Part shown: one piece after another, positions 18,247 to 25,273 of the stretch
Position numbering within the stretch: the stretch's first letter is position 1
Layout of the letters: each line of letters begins with the position of its first letter
Origin: Lachnospiraceae bacterium
Lineage (GTDB): Bacteria; Bacillota; Clostridia; Lachnospirales; Lachnospiraceae
NCBI GenBank assembly: GCA_017627275.1
Contig: JAGAHC010000051.1
Coordinates: 1 to 64,000, forward strand
Direction of reading: 5' to 3'
DNA length: 64,000 nt
Translations under genes and position numbers: made by a program
The notes under the pieces: generated by a model
Database searches by the model: none
The model's input: the letters and a program-made list of their open reading frames with translations, nothing else
Told to the model about the DNA's origin: nothing

Positions 18247-19272
18247 TCACCCCTCCGTCCCTTCGAAGGAACCACTTTCTTCAGAAGAATCCTGTTCCTT
18301 ATTCGCGGTGAGGGACAGGATCTCCTGCGCAATCCTCTCCGCTCCCTTTCCGTCTTCCAGAGACTGCAGGGTTTTGCTGCAGGTCTTAAGCTCTTCCTGC
18401 GTAAGCGTCCTGCTCTTTGCAAGGAGGGCCTCCAGATTCTTCAAGAAGGTTTCTTCCTCTATCACATCGCCCGCGTAATCCATTCCGTCTGTGCGGGAGA
18501 AAGCCAGTGCGTTTTCCCGCTGGTTGTCGGCCGTGACAAAGCAGATGGCAGGAACGCCTGCTGCCGCAAGTTCATGCAGCGTCGTCCCCGCTGCGGACAC
18601 GGCGAAGTCGCAGCGCTTCATCAGTTCCGGAAAATCCGTGTCCTTCTGCAAATGGACCTGCAGCGCGGGATACTCCTGCGCAAGGCGCAGCACTTCTTCC
18701 TTCGTCTGACTGTAGGTCCCGATCACCGCGTGAAAAACGATATCGGAAAAACGCTCCTGTGTAAGGAGCCGTCGCAGGATCTTCGGCATGATCTGCAGCG
18801 CATCAGCGCCCCCGGTCGACAGAAGGACTTCCGTGATGCCGCGCTGGAAATCCTTTTTAGGCATTTCCCGAAAGGCGTCCCTGAGCGGCGCGTACCGCGG
18901 CCCCAGAAGAAGGCGCGGCGCAGGCTTTCCCCAGTACAGATCCAAATACGCTTCCTCTTTCGCGTAGAGGTTGTAATTGATCACCATGTCCGCGGGATAG
19001 GGAAAGGCGAGCAGGTCATCCATATAAACAAGCGGCGCGCGCTTCTTCAGCTCCTCCATCTCCTCTGCACTCACCCCATAGGAGTCAAGAAGGATGACAT
19101 CCGCTTCTTCAGCGACGGTCAGCGCTTCCGTATCCTTCGGCGGCAAAAACCGGCAGCGCGCGTCCTTTTGCTCCAACGCCGCCGCGATCGACCGGCAGCG
19201 CATCAGGTGGCCCTGTCCTATCGTTTCGCCCGCATCCGCGAGTATCAGAATGTTCGTTTTCAGCTCCTTCAT
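18247..19272 (-). CDS. pseG: PseG-like UDP-sugar hydrolase (nonulosonate pathway)
   Basis: A 341-residue GT-B-fold hydrolase. ILILADAGETIGQGHLMRCR, with the Gly-His pair, is the PseG signature, followed by LLDSYGVSAEEMEEL and the late motif CDFAVSAAGTTLHELAAAGVP. PseG removes UDP from UDP-2,4-diacetamido-2,4,6-trideoxy-altrose before condensation with phosphoenolpyruvate. Adjacent pseI and pseF homologues support this. A shorter start at 19272 is preferred to 19296 because it stands just after the pseI stop. The C-terminal 25 residues are Ser/Glu-rich. Confidence 0.85.
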   Translation of the reverse strand: MKELKTNILILADAGETIGQGHLMRCRSIAAALEQKDARCRFLPPKDTEALTVAEEADVILLDSYGVSAEEMEELKKRAPLVYMDDLLAFPYPADMVINYNLYAKEEAYLDLYWGKPAPRLLLGPRYAPLRDAFREMPKKDFQRGITEVLLSTGGADALQIMPKILRRLLTQERFSDIVFHAVIGTYSQTKEEVLRLAQEYPALQVHLQKDTDFPELMKRCDFAVSAAGTTLHELAAAGVPAICFVTADNQRENALAFSRTDGMDYAGDVIEEETFLKNLEALLAKSRTLTQEELKTCSKTLQSLEDGKGAERIAQEILSLTANKEQDSSEESGSFEGTEG

Positions 19273-19276
19273 CTTC

Positions 19277-20320
19277 TCAGAGTCCGCCTTCCACATCCTC
19301 TTCCCGTAAGGGTTCTCCGAAGGCGATGTCCCTGGTGGCGCACTTTCCGCCTGTCAGGGTGTCAAAGTATCTGGTATGCAATCCGCCCGCCGGCCGGATG
19401 GAGCGGATATTGTCTTTGCTGAAGGCCTCGCCTTTTTTGATGTTGGCGACCGCGTAGAGGCTTCGCCTGATGCGCAGGCTCTGTGCCTCCTCGGGAGACG
19501 GGCCGTACTGCACGCCCCGCAATGCTCTTTCCGCATTCCGGACGCTTGTCACCAGGTGCGCAAATTCCTCTGCGCTCAGCGAAAACGCGCTGTCCACCGT
19601 CTTGTCTTCTTCGCTCAGGCAGATGTGCTTCTCGATGACCTTTGCCCCCAGCGCCACTGCCGCCACCGCGCCGACTGCTCCCTCCGAGTGGTCGGAGAGT
19701 CCGATCGGCACCTGAAACCGTTCCTGCATATCGGAGATGGTCCGCAGATGCATCGTGTCGTAATCCGTCGGATAGGCGCTGCAGCACTTCAACAGAACGA
19801 CCTGTTCATTCCCCGTGCTCTTTACGGCGTCCAGGGCTTCTTCGATCTCTTCTTCTGTTGCCATGCCGCAGGAGAGGATCATCGGCTTTCCCGTTTCCGC
19901 CGCCTTCCGGATCAGCGGAATGTCCACCAGTTCGAAGCTGGCGATCTTATAAGCCTCTGCGCCGCACTCTTCCAGGAAATCCACGGCTGTAAAGTCAAAC
20001 GGTGTGGACAGGAAGTCGATCCCGTTTTCTCTGCACGCCTCCATGATCGGCTTCGTCCATTCCCACGGCGTGTACGCCTTTTCATAGAGTTCATACAGGT
20101 AGGTATTGTCCCAGAGACCTTCTCCCATCCGGAAAGCCTCGCTCCTGCAGTCGATCGTGATCGTGTCCGCCGTATAGGTCTGGATCTTCAGGCAATCCGC
20201 GCCGGCCTTTGCCGCCGCCTCCACGATCCGGAGCGCCTTCTCCAGCGACCCGTCGTGATTGCCGCTCATCTCGGCGATGATATATACTTTTCCGTTTTTC
20301 AAATATTCCTGCAGTCTCAT
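19277..20320 (-). CDS. pseI: Pseudaminic acid synthase-like (NeuB family with SAF domain)
   Basis: A 347-residue NeuB-family TIM barrel. Its motifs are IIAEMSGNHDGSLEKALRIV, QTYTADTITID, LYELYEKAYTPWEW, YKIASFELVDIPLI, LKCCSAYPTDYD and GLSDHSEG. A C-terminal SAF (antifreeze-like) domain covers about 290-345 (RRSLYAVANIKKGEAFSKDN). The TYTADTIT and AYTPWEW blocks favour PseI over sialic or legionaminic acid synthases. The reaction condenses a 6-deoxy-AltdiNAc-type sugar with phosphoenolpyruvate. The ATG at 20320 has AAGG upstream; a TTG two codons earlier is less likely. Tandem repeats occupy the gap before it. Confidence 0.9.
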   Translation of the reverse strand: MRLQEYLKNGKVYIIAEMSGNHDGSLEKALRIVEAAAKAGADCLKIQTYTADTITIDCRSEAFRMGEGLWDNTYLYELYEKAYTPWEWTKPIMEACRENGIDFLSTPFDFTAVDFLEECGAEAYKIASFELVDIPLIRKAAETGKPMILSCGMATEEEIEEALDAVKSTGNEQVVLLKCCSAYPTDYDTMHLRTISDMQERFQVPIGLSDHSEGAVGAVAAVALGAKVIEKHICLSEEDKTVDSAFSLSAEEFAHLVTSVRNAERALRGVQYGPSPEEAQSLRIRRSLYAVANIKKGEAFSKDNIRSIRPAGGLHTRYFDTLTGGKCATRDIAFGEPLREEDVEGGL

Positions 20321-20339
20321 ATCCAACCTTCTTTTCCCC

Positions 20340-20470
20340 GGAACCAGTTTCCCAGGAACCAGTTTCCCAGGGATAGTGGTTCCTCTCAGTTTTGGAACCA
20401 GTTTCCCAGGGATAGTGGTTCCTCTCAGTTTTGAACCAGTTTCCCAGGGATAGTGGTTCCTCTCAGTTTT
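20340..20470. repeat. Tandem 39-base repeat built from a GGAACCA palindrome and the pseF 3' end
   Basis: One partial (20340-20354) and three near-identical full units (20355-20393, 20394-20432, 20433-20470, the last lacking one G). Each unit is a palindromic core (GGAACCAGTTTCCCAGGG, then ATAGTGGTTCC) followed by CTCAGTTTT. CTCAGTTTT is the complement of the last pseF codons plus its stop, so the outer unit overlaps the end of pseF. The copies look like tandem duplication of a repeat inserted at the gene end. On the pseF transcript there are up to three successive hairpins without a U-tract. Confidence 0.85.
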
Positions 20471-21179
20471 CGTCGTCCCGGTGCAGATACTTGTACTTAA
20501 ACTCCGCTATCTGAAAGTCCTCTTCGTTGTCGATGTCCTGCACCAGGAGTTCCGGCAGCACAAGGCCCGCCGTGTTGTCTCCGATCAGGATGCCGCTTTG
20601 CAAAAACGGCTCCACGCGGAAAAAGTAAAACTGTCCGCAGTCGTGATAGATGGTAGTAAGGTCCTGTGACCGGGTGTTCCGGTGCGCCTCATCGACAAAG
20701 CGGACCCTGTCATTTTCCATCGTCATCCCGCGCTGCGGCGGAAAGGAAAAGACGACGAGCGGCATACAAGTGTCCGCTCCGCTTTCGTCCAGCTTCGTCT
20801 TTGCTTCTTTCAGAATCTCGCCCGTCAGAAACGGCGCGGTCGGATACAGACAGCAGGCGCTGTCGAAGGCAAATCCGTCCGCTTCGTAGCGGGACAGCAC
20901 CTCGGTCAGGACCTCCGCCGTCGTCGCCGTATCATCGGCGTTTTTTTCGCTCCGCAGGAAGGGGACGTTCGCGCCGTACTCTCTGGCAATCGCCGCGATG
21001 GTCTCGTCTTCCGTAGAGACCATGACCTCTTCAAACAGGCCGCTTTCCTTCGCCGCGCGGATGGAATACGCGATCATGGGCTCTCCGCAGAAGGGCCGGA
21101 TGTTCTTGTGCGGGATCCGCTTACTGCCGCCGCGGGCCGTGATGATGGCGATACTTCCCTGTCTTGTCGTCTTTGTCAT
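20463..21179 (-). CDS. pseF: Pseudaminic acid cytidylyltransferase-like (CMP-nonulosonate synthetase)
   Basis: A 238-residue CMP-NeuA/KdsB-family enzyme. The CTP-binding loop IAIITARGGSKRIPHKNIRPF is followed by GEPMIAYSIRAA, MVSTEDETIAAIAREYGA, LYPTAPFL and late VQDIDNEEDFQIAEFKYK. The combination fits PseF best. It would make the CMP donor for the GT52-like transferase two genes downstream of pseI. The last two codons and stop lie inside the tandem repeat at 20340-20470, so the natural C-terminus may have been altered by the repeat. There is a 34-base gap to the upstream GT2 gene. Confidence 0.87.
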   Translation of the reverse strand: MTKTTRQGSIAIITARGGSKRIPHKNIRPFCGEPMIAYSIRAAKESGLFEEVMVSTEDETIAAIAREYGANVPFLRSEKNADDTATTAEVLTEVLSRYEADGFAFDSACCLYPTAPFLTGEILKEAKTKLDESGADTCMPLVVFSFPPQRGMTMENDRVRFVDEAHRNTRSQDLTTIYHDCGQFYFFRVEPFLQSGILIGDNTAGLVLPELLVQDIDNEEDFQIAEFKYKYLHRDDEN

Positions 21180-21213
21180 AGGTCGTTCTTACACTCTCCG
21201 ATTCACACATCTG

Positions 21214-22347
21214 TTACGATTTGCCGTACCGCAGCGCCCGGTACTTCCACAGGAGCTTATATCCCAGGTAGAACCGCAGGTGCGACTGCTGCGCCGTATC
21301 AATGAAGTTCCTTTCCTCTTCGGAAATGCGCTCTCTGTAATAACGGTTGTTCCGAAAATCCGGAACGGTCTCAAAAAACTCTTCTCCCAGTTCCTTCGTA
21401 TAGCGGTAAGGATCCGCGATCCCTCCCTCTCCCCGGTTCTTCATCCGCATCACCGAAAACAGGGTGTTAACATAAAACAGGACCGTGAAGGCAAAGTCGA
21501 TCTCTTCCTTGTATTCCCCGTAATACCCCTGGGCCTTCGCCTCTTTCAGCATCAGCCTGGCCGCCTCTTTCCGGTCGTCCATGTTCTTGCGCGTGAGGGT
21601 ATGGACCGTGGAGGCCTGGTGCTGCAGGTAAAAATACAGAGGCTCCTCGATATAGGCAAAATGCTTTGCCCGCAGCATCCATGTCTTTGCCACCGCATTG
21701 TCTTCGTAGAAAATGTCCTCCGGGAAGATCTTTTTCCTGCCCTCGTTCCGCTCGATCTGTTCGATCCTGCGTGTTCTTTCCTCTTCTTCCGAAAAGGAGG
21801 CAAAGTTCTTCGTCTTCTCCGGTCCGAACACAATATGCCGTTTGTAAATCTTGACCACGAGGCTTCCCGAATCCAGGAGAAGTCTGCGGTACTTGTCCGT
21901 CGTAAGGGGCCCGGTCTGCTCTCCGTTATGGTTGTGGACGATTTTACCCGGTTCCAGTGTATAGCGGTCCACCAGCGAGTAGTCGCAACCGACCATGTCG
22001 GCGCCCGTTTCCTCCGCTTTCGACAGAAGACGCTCATAGAAATCCGGCGTCACCCAGTCGTCCGCATCGATGAAACTGATCCAGTCGCCGAGAGCGATCG
22101 CAAGCCCTGCGTTCTTGGCCCCGCCCTGATGATGGTTGACGGGCAGATGCAGCACCGTCAGGTTCCTGTCGGTCGAAGACTGCAGACTTTTCAGGACCGT
22201 CAGCGAATCGTCCATGGAAGCGTCGTCGACGGCGATCACCTCGTAATCGTCAGCCGGAAGCGTCTGCGTAAGCAGGCTGTCCAGGCAGTGCTTCAGTTTA
22301 TCCTCTCCGGCCATGTTGTAGACCGGCACGATCACACTCAGCCGCAT
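21214..22347 (-). CDS. GT2 family glycosyltransferase
   Basis: A 377-residue protein with a classical GT2 domain: LSVIVPVYNMAGEDKLKHC, VIAVDDASMDDSLTVL, QGGAKNAGLAIALGDWISFI and the metal site DADDW. There are no membrane segments, so it acts on the cytoplasmic face on a lipid-linked acceptor. The C-terminal 150 residues are charged and unlike any family I can name. It is the first gene of the 22-kb glycan operon. ATG 22347 has GGAG five bases upstream. Donor and acceptor are unknown. Confidence 0.85.
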   Translation of the reverse strand: MRLSVIVPVYNMAGEDKLKHCLDSLLTQTLPADDYEVIAVDDASMDDSLTVLKSLQSSTDRNLTVLHLPVNHHQGGAKNAGLAIALGDWISFIDADDWVTPDFYERLLSKAEETGADMVGCDYSLVDRYTLEPGKIVHNHNGEQTGPLTTDKYRRLLLDSGSLVVKIYKRHIVFGPEKTKNFASFSEEEERTRRIEQIERNEGRKKIFPEDIFYEDNAVAKTWMLRAKHFAYIEEPLYFYLQHQASTVHTLTRKNMDDRKEAARLMLKEAKAQGYYGEYKEEIDFAFTVLFYVNTLFSVMRMKNRGEGGIADPYRYTKELGEEFFETVPDFRNNRYYRERISEEERNFIDTAQQSHLRFYLGYKLLWKYRALRYGKS

Positions 22348-22369
22348 CCAATCTCCATAGGAAATCTAT

Positions 22370-22412
22370 CCACAGAAAATAGAGCCGTAGGTCGTGCGGC
22401 TTCTTTCTGTGG
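22370..22412 (-). promoter_or_regulatory. Long hairpin in the leader of the glycan operon
   Basis: Perfect nine-base arms CCACAGAAA / TTTCTGTGG enclose a second pair, GAGCCG / CGGCTT. It lies 23 bases upstream of the first gene of the 22-kb operon and would form in its 5' untranslated RNA. It has no U-tract, so it is not a simple terminator. An RNA-stability or attachment element is possible. A TATAAT reads on the minus strand at about 22438-22443, but its -35 region is weak. Confidence 0.45.
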
Positions 22413-22462
22413 CCCTCTTACCACAATATATGCACTTATTATACAGGATTTTCGTCAATTTA

Positions 22463-22471
22463 TGGTAGAAT
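22463..22471 (+). promoter_or_regulatory. Extended -10 promoter of cdd
   Basis: TGG followed by TAGAAT forms an extended -10 box about 49 bases before the cdd ATG. No good -35 hexamer is visible, as is usual with extended -10 promoters. Confidence 0.45.
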
Positions 22472-22519
22472 TAAGTGCGATTTGTTTTTGACCCGCATCT
22501 GAAAAAAAGGAGACAGAAA

Positions 22520-22972
22520 ATGCAGAATCCATCCCTTTCCGAGGAAAAAACGAAGGAATTGATCCGCGCCGCGCTGAAGGTGCGGAAATACGCGTATACC
22601 CCCTACTCTCACTACCAGGTGGGCGCCGCGCTCTTATGCGCCTCCAAAAAGAACACCTATACCGGCTGTAATGTCGAAAACGCCAGTTTCGGCGCCACCA
22701 TCTGCGCCGAGCGCAGCGCTTTCCTGCAGGCGCTTTCGCAGGGGAAGCGAAAGTTTTCCGCCATCGCCATCGTCGCAGGCCCCGAAAAGTGCAGCGAAAA
22801 AGACCTGGTAAAGGAAGACTATCCCACTCCCTGCGGCATCTGCCGGCAGTTCATGCGGGAGTTTGTCGATCCCGCGAAATTCCAGGTCATCCTGGCCCGC
22901 AGCACAAGCGACTACAAGGTCATGACGCTCGAGGAACTGCTTCCGGAGAGTTTCGGACCGGAATCACTGTAA
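22520..22972 (+). CDS. cdd: Cytidine deaminase
   Basis: A 150-residue zinc-dependent cytidine deaminase. The active-site motif is CAER (GATICAERSAFLQAL), with the zinc cysteines in TPCGICRQFMREF. The N-terminal AYTPYSHYQVGAALL binds the nucleoside. It converts cytidine or deoxycytidine to the uridine forms in pyrimidine salvage. The ATG at 22520 has AAGGAG upstream. Its stop merges with a bidirectional terminator shared with the convergent radical SAM gene. Confidence 0.95.
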   Translation: MQNPSLSEEKTKELIRAALKVRKYAYTPYSHYQVGAALLCASKKNTYTGCNVENASFGATICAERSAFLQALSQGKRKFSAIAIVAGPEKCSEKDLVKEDYPTPCGICRQFMREFVDPAKFQVILARSTSDYKVMTLEELLPESFGPESL

Positions 22973-22999
22973 AAAAAAGAGGCCTGTGCCTCTTTTTTA
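22971..22999. terminator. Bidirectional Rho-independent terminator
   Basis: Stem AGAGGC / GCCTCT with a four-base loop, flanked by eight A on the left and six T on the right. It ends cdd on the plus strand and the SCIFF maturase gene on the minus strand; both stop codons lie inside it. Confidence 0.85.
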
Positions 23000-24352
23000 T
23001 TGTTTCTTTGTCTGCATATACAGCGCGCATTCCATCCGCTTCCGGAACAGCTCGCACCCATATTCATACGTCCCGAGGATGTCGCCCGACGCATGCAGGG
23101 CATTCGCAGCGCACCCGCCCGAGCAGTACAGCTTTGCCCAGCAGTCTTCGCACTCCTTTCGGGCATACACGTTGCAGAGTTTGAACTTGTCCCGCAGATC
23201 CTCTCTTGTCACGCCGTTCCACAGATCGCCCATTTTGTATTCCGGATCGTTCACGAACTGGTGGCAGGGATAGAGATCTCCCTGCGCGGTCACGGCAAGA
23301 TACTCCGTGCCGGACCCGCAGCCCGCGATCCGCTTGTAAATACAGGGTCCGTGGGAAAGATCCATCATATAATGGTAGAACGTGATGGGCTTCCCGTCCC
23401 GCTCTCTGCGGATCATGTCTTCCGCCAGGATCTCGTACTGCTCGAACAGAACCGGCAGATCCTCCTTTGTCAGCGCGCAGGGGTCCTCCGGCGACGCGAC
23501 CACCGGTTCCATGGAAAGCTCGGTAAACCCAAGGTCATCCGCCATGTGGAAGATGTCCTTTGTGAAGTCCGGGTTGTAATGCGTGAACGTCCCGCGCATG
23601 TAGTATCCCTTCCCGCCCCGTTTGTCGACAAATTCCCGGAATTTCGGCACGATGCGGTCGTAGCTCCCCTTCCCGGAGATGTCCTTCCGGAAGCGGTCGT
23701 TCACTTCCTTTCTGCCGTCCAGAGACAGGACCACGTTGTGGCATTCTCTGTTTGCCCATTCGATGACCTCGTCCGTAATCCCTACGCCGTTGGTCGTCAG
23801 GGTGAAGCGGAAGTTTTTGTTCTTTTCCTTTTCGATGCTCCGCGCGTAGGCGACGATCTCCTTGCACACCTCGAAATTGACAAGCGGCTCGCCGCCGAAG
23901 AAGTCGACCTCCAGGTTTTTGCGGAAGCCGGAGTGCTCCACCAGAAAGTCGATCGCACGCTTTCCGGTCTCAAAATCCATCAGTCCCTGCTGCCCCTGAA
24001 ACTTCCCCTGCGCCGCAAAGCAATAGGAGCAGTTTAAGTTGCAGGTGTGCGCCACCAGGAGGCAGAGCGCCTTGATGACCGTGTTTCGCTTCTTTAAGTC
24101 CAGCGCCTTGTCCGCATAGGTGTCTTCCGCAAACAGTTTCCCGGCACGGGTGAGTTCCCCGATGTCTTCAAGGACATCCTGTACGTCCTCAGCCGTATAG
24201 TCCTTCTGCAGGATCGCCGCCGCTTCTTCCTTTGTCTTTCCCTCGTCAAGAAGGCCGATGGCCTCGTATGCCAGCGCGTCAGTCACATGGACGCTTCCGC
24301 TGTATACATCCAGCACGATATGCCGGTCTCCCTGAATATATCTGTGAATCAT
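22997..24352 (-). CDS. Radical SAM/SPASM maturase of the SCIFF ribosomal peptide
   Basis: A 451-residue enzyme. The N-terminal 80 residues form a winged RRE-like leader-binding domain. The radical SAM cluster motif is CNLNCSYC (AHTCNLNCSYCFAAQG). A SPASM-type C-terminus has further Cys in GCGSGTEYLAV, DLYPCHQF, CNVYARKECEDCWAKLYCSG and YEYGCELF. This is the SCIFF maturase found across Clostridia, which installs thioether bonds between Cys and the alpha carbon of acceptor residues. The six-Cys precursor gene lies 97 bases upstream on the same strand. What the mature peptide does is not established. Confidence 0.93.
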   Translation of the reverse strand: MIHRYIQGDRHIVLDVYSGSVHVTDALAYEAIGLLDEGKTKEEAAAILQKDYTAEDVQDVLEDIGELTRAGKLFAEDTYADKALDLKKRNTVIKALCLLVAHTCNLNCSYCFAAQGKFQGQQGLMDFETGKRAIDFLVEHSGFRKNLEVDFFGGEPLVNFEVCKEIVAYARSIEKEKNKNFRFTLTTNGVGITDEVIEWANRECHNVVLSLDGRKEVNDRFRKDISGKGSYDRIVPKFREFVDKRGGKGYYMRGTFTHYNPDFTKDIFHMADDLGFTELSMEPVVASPEDPCALTKEDLPVLFEQYEILAEDMIRRERDGKPITFYHYMMDLSHGPCIYKRIAGCGSGTEYLAVTAQGDLYPCHQFVNDPEYKMGDLWNGVTREDLRDKFKLCNVYARKECEDCWAKLYCSGGCAANALHASGDILGTYEYGCELFRKRMECALYMQTKKQ

Positions 24353-24379
24353 CGTTTTTTATTTCTCCGTTACATAAAG

Positions 24380-24418
24380 ACAGGTATGGCGCTCTTCAAG
24401 GAAAGCGCACATACCTGT
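24380..24418 (-). promoter_or_regulatory. Hairpin between SCIFF precursor and maturase genes
   Basis: Perfect nine-base arms ACAGGTATG / CATACCTGT, with an inner GCGCT / AGCGC pair, lie between the precursor and maturase genes. With no strong U-tract it may protect or partly terminate the transcript, giving more precursor than enzyme. That role is inferred. Confidence 0.5.
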
Positions 24419-24449
24419 TCTCAGGCTCTTCGTCAGCGCAGGCGGAAGG

Positions 24450-24608
24450 TTATTCTTCTTCTTCCTCTTCGCCGTATTCACACTCCTGGTTGGCAATGCC
24501 GCAGCTGGTCTTGCAGGCGCTCTGGCAGGAAGTCTGGCATTCTCCGCAGCCGCCGTTTACGGCACTCTTTGCCATATCACGGGTATCTAAGGTCTGGATA
24601 TGTTTCAT
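24450..24608 (-). CDS. SCIFF precursor peptide (six cysteines in forty-five)
   Basis: A 52-residue peptide, too short for routine gene calling. The leader is MKHIQTLDTRDMAKSAVNGG, and the core has Cys at 21, 24, 28, 32, 36 and 43 (CGECQTSCQSACKTSCG), ending in a run of six Glu. This matches the SCIFF family, whose leader sequence is nearly invariant. It is the substrate of the adjacent radical SAM enzyme. ATG 24608 has AAGGAG upstream. A good promoter sits 55 bases before the start. The Glu tail seems longer than usual, but I could not compare it. Confidence 0.95.
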   Translation of the reverse strand: MKHIQTLDTRDMAKSAVNGGCGECQTSCQSACKTSCGIANQECEYGEEEEEE

Positions 24609-24662
24609 CGTTTTTCTCCTTGTTCTTTGTTATTCGGATCAGATCCGGTTTTTATCTTTTCC

Positions 24663-24691
24663 ATCATATCAACTCTTCCTGTATCCGTCAA
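24663..24691 (-). promoter_or_regulatory. Promoter of the SCIFF operon
   Basis: Minus-strand TTGACG, a 17-base spacer and TATGAT, 55 bases upstream of the SCIFF ATG. This is a strong sigma-A-type match. Confidence 0.75.
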
Positions 24692-24851
24692 AACTATTTG
24701 CGAAAGGTCCACTCAGCATGTTCCGGCACTCCCCGCGCGAAATTCGCTTGAAATCCGCTTGTCATGAACCCAGTTTTGCTATACCATATTTAGGTATCTT
24801 TTTTATTACAACACTATATCTATTGCATTTTTGCAGGAAAGAAGGAAAAAC

Positions 24852-25250
24852 ATGATCGAAGAATTCAAGAAATTTATTATGCGCGGAAACGTCCTGGATC
24901 TGGCAGTCGGTGTCATCATCGGCGGTGCCTTCACGGCCATCGTGAACAGCCTGGTGGAAGACATGATCAGCCCGCTCCTTGGTTTGTTCGGCACAGCCAA
25001 TCTGGCAGATATGTCCGTTACCTTAAAAGAAGGCGTGACGCTTACCTACGGCAACTTCATCACCGCCATCATCAACTTCCTCCTGGTTGCCTTTGTGCTC
25101 TTCCTCATCATCAAGGCGATCAACAAGGCACAGGATACCATGAAGAAAGATGAGCCCGAAGAAGCGCCGACCACCAAGATGTGCCCGTACTGCAAGAGCG
25201 AGATCGCGATCGACGCCACCAAGTGCCCCTGCTGCACTTCCGATCTTTGA
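24852..25250 (+). CDS. mscL: Large-conductance mechanosensitive channel with C-terminal zinc ribbon
   Basis: A 132-residue MscL. MIEEFKKFIMRGNVLDLAVG begins the amphipathic helix and first membrane segment, and a second segment runs about 68-90. After a charged linker, the last 22 residues hold two Cys pairs (111/114 in CPYC, 125/128 in CPCC) forming a zinc ribbon in place of the usual C-terminal helix bundle. The channel releases osmolytes on hypo-osmotic stress. The ribbon may replace the cytoplasmic bundle or bind a partner. ATG 24852 follows a purine-rich AGAAGGAAA. Confidence 0.93.
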   Translation: MIEEFKKFIMRGNVLDLAVGVIIGGAFTAIVNSLVEDMISPLLGLFGTANLADMSVTLKEGVTLTYGNFITAIINFLLVAFVLFLIIKAINKAQDTMKKDEPEEAPTTKMCPYCKSEIAIDATKCPCCTSDL

Positions 25251-25273
25251 TTTCCTAAAATCCGGAACGAACG

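Noticed and set aside
20340..20470. CRISPR-like array
   Set aside because: Units are contiguous, without variable spacers, and contain gene-end sequence; no cas genes are near.
22437..22460. Consensus promoter TTGACG with TATAAT for the glycan operon
   Set aside because: The two boxes are only nine bases apart on the minus strand, too close to act together. The TATAAT alone may still serve as a -10.
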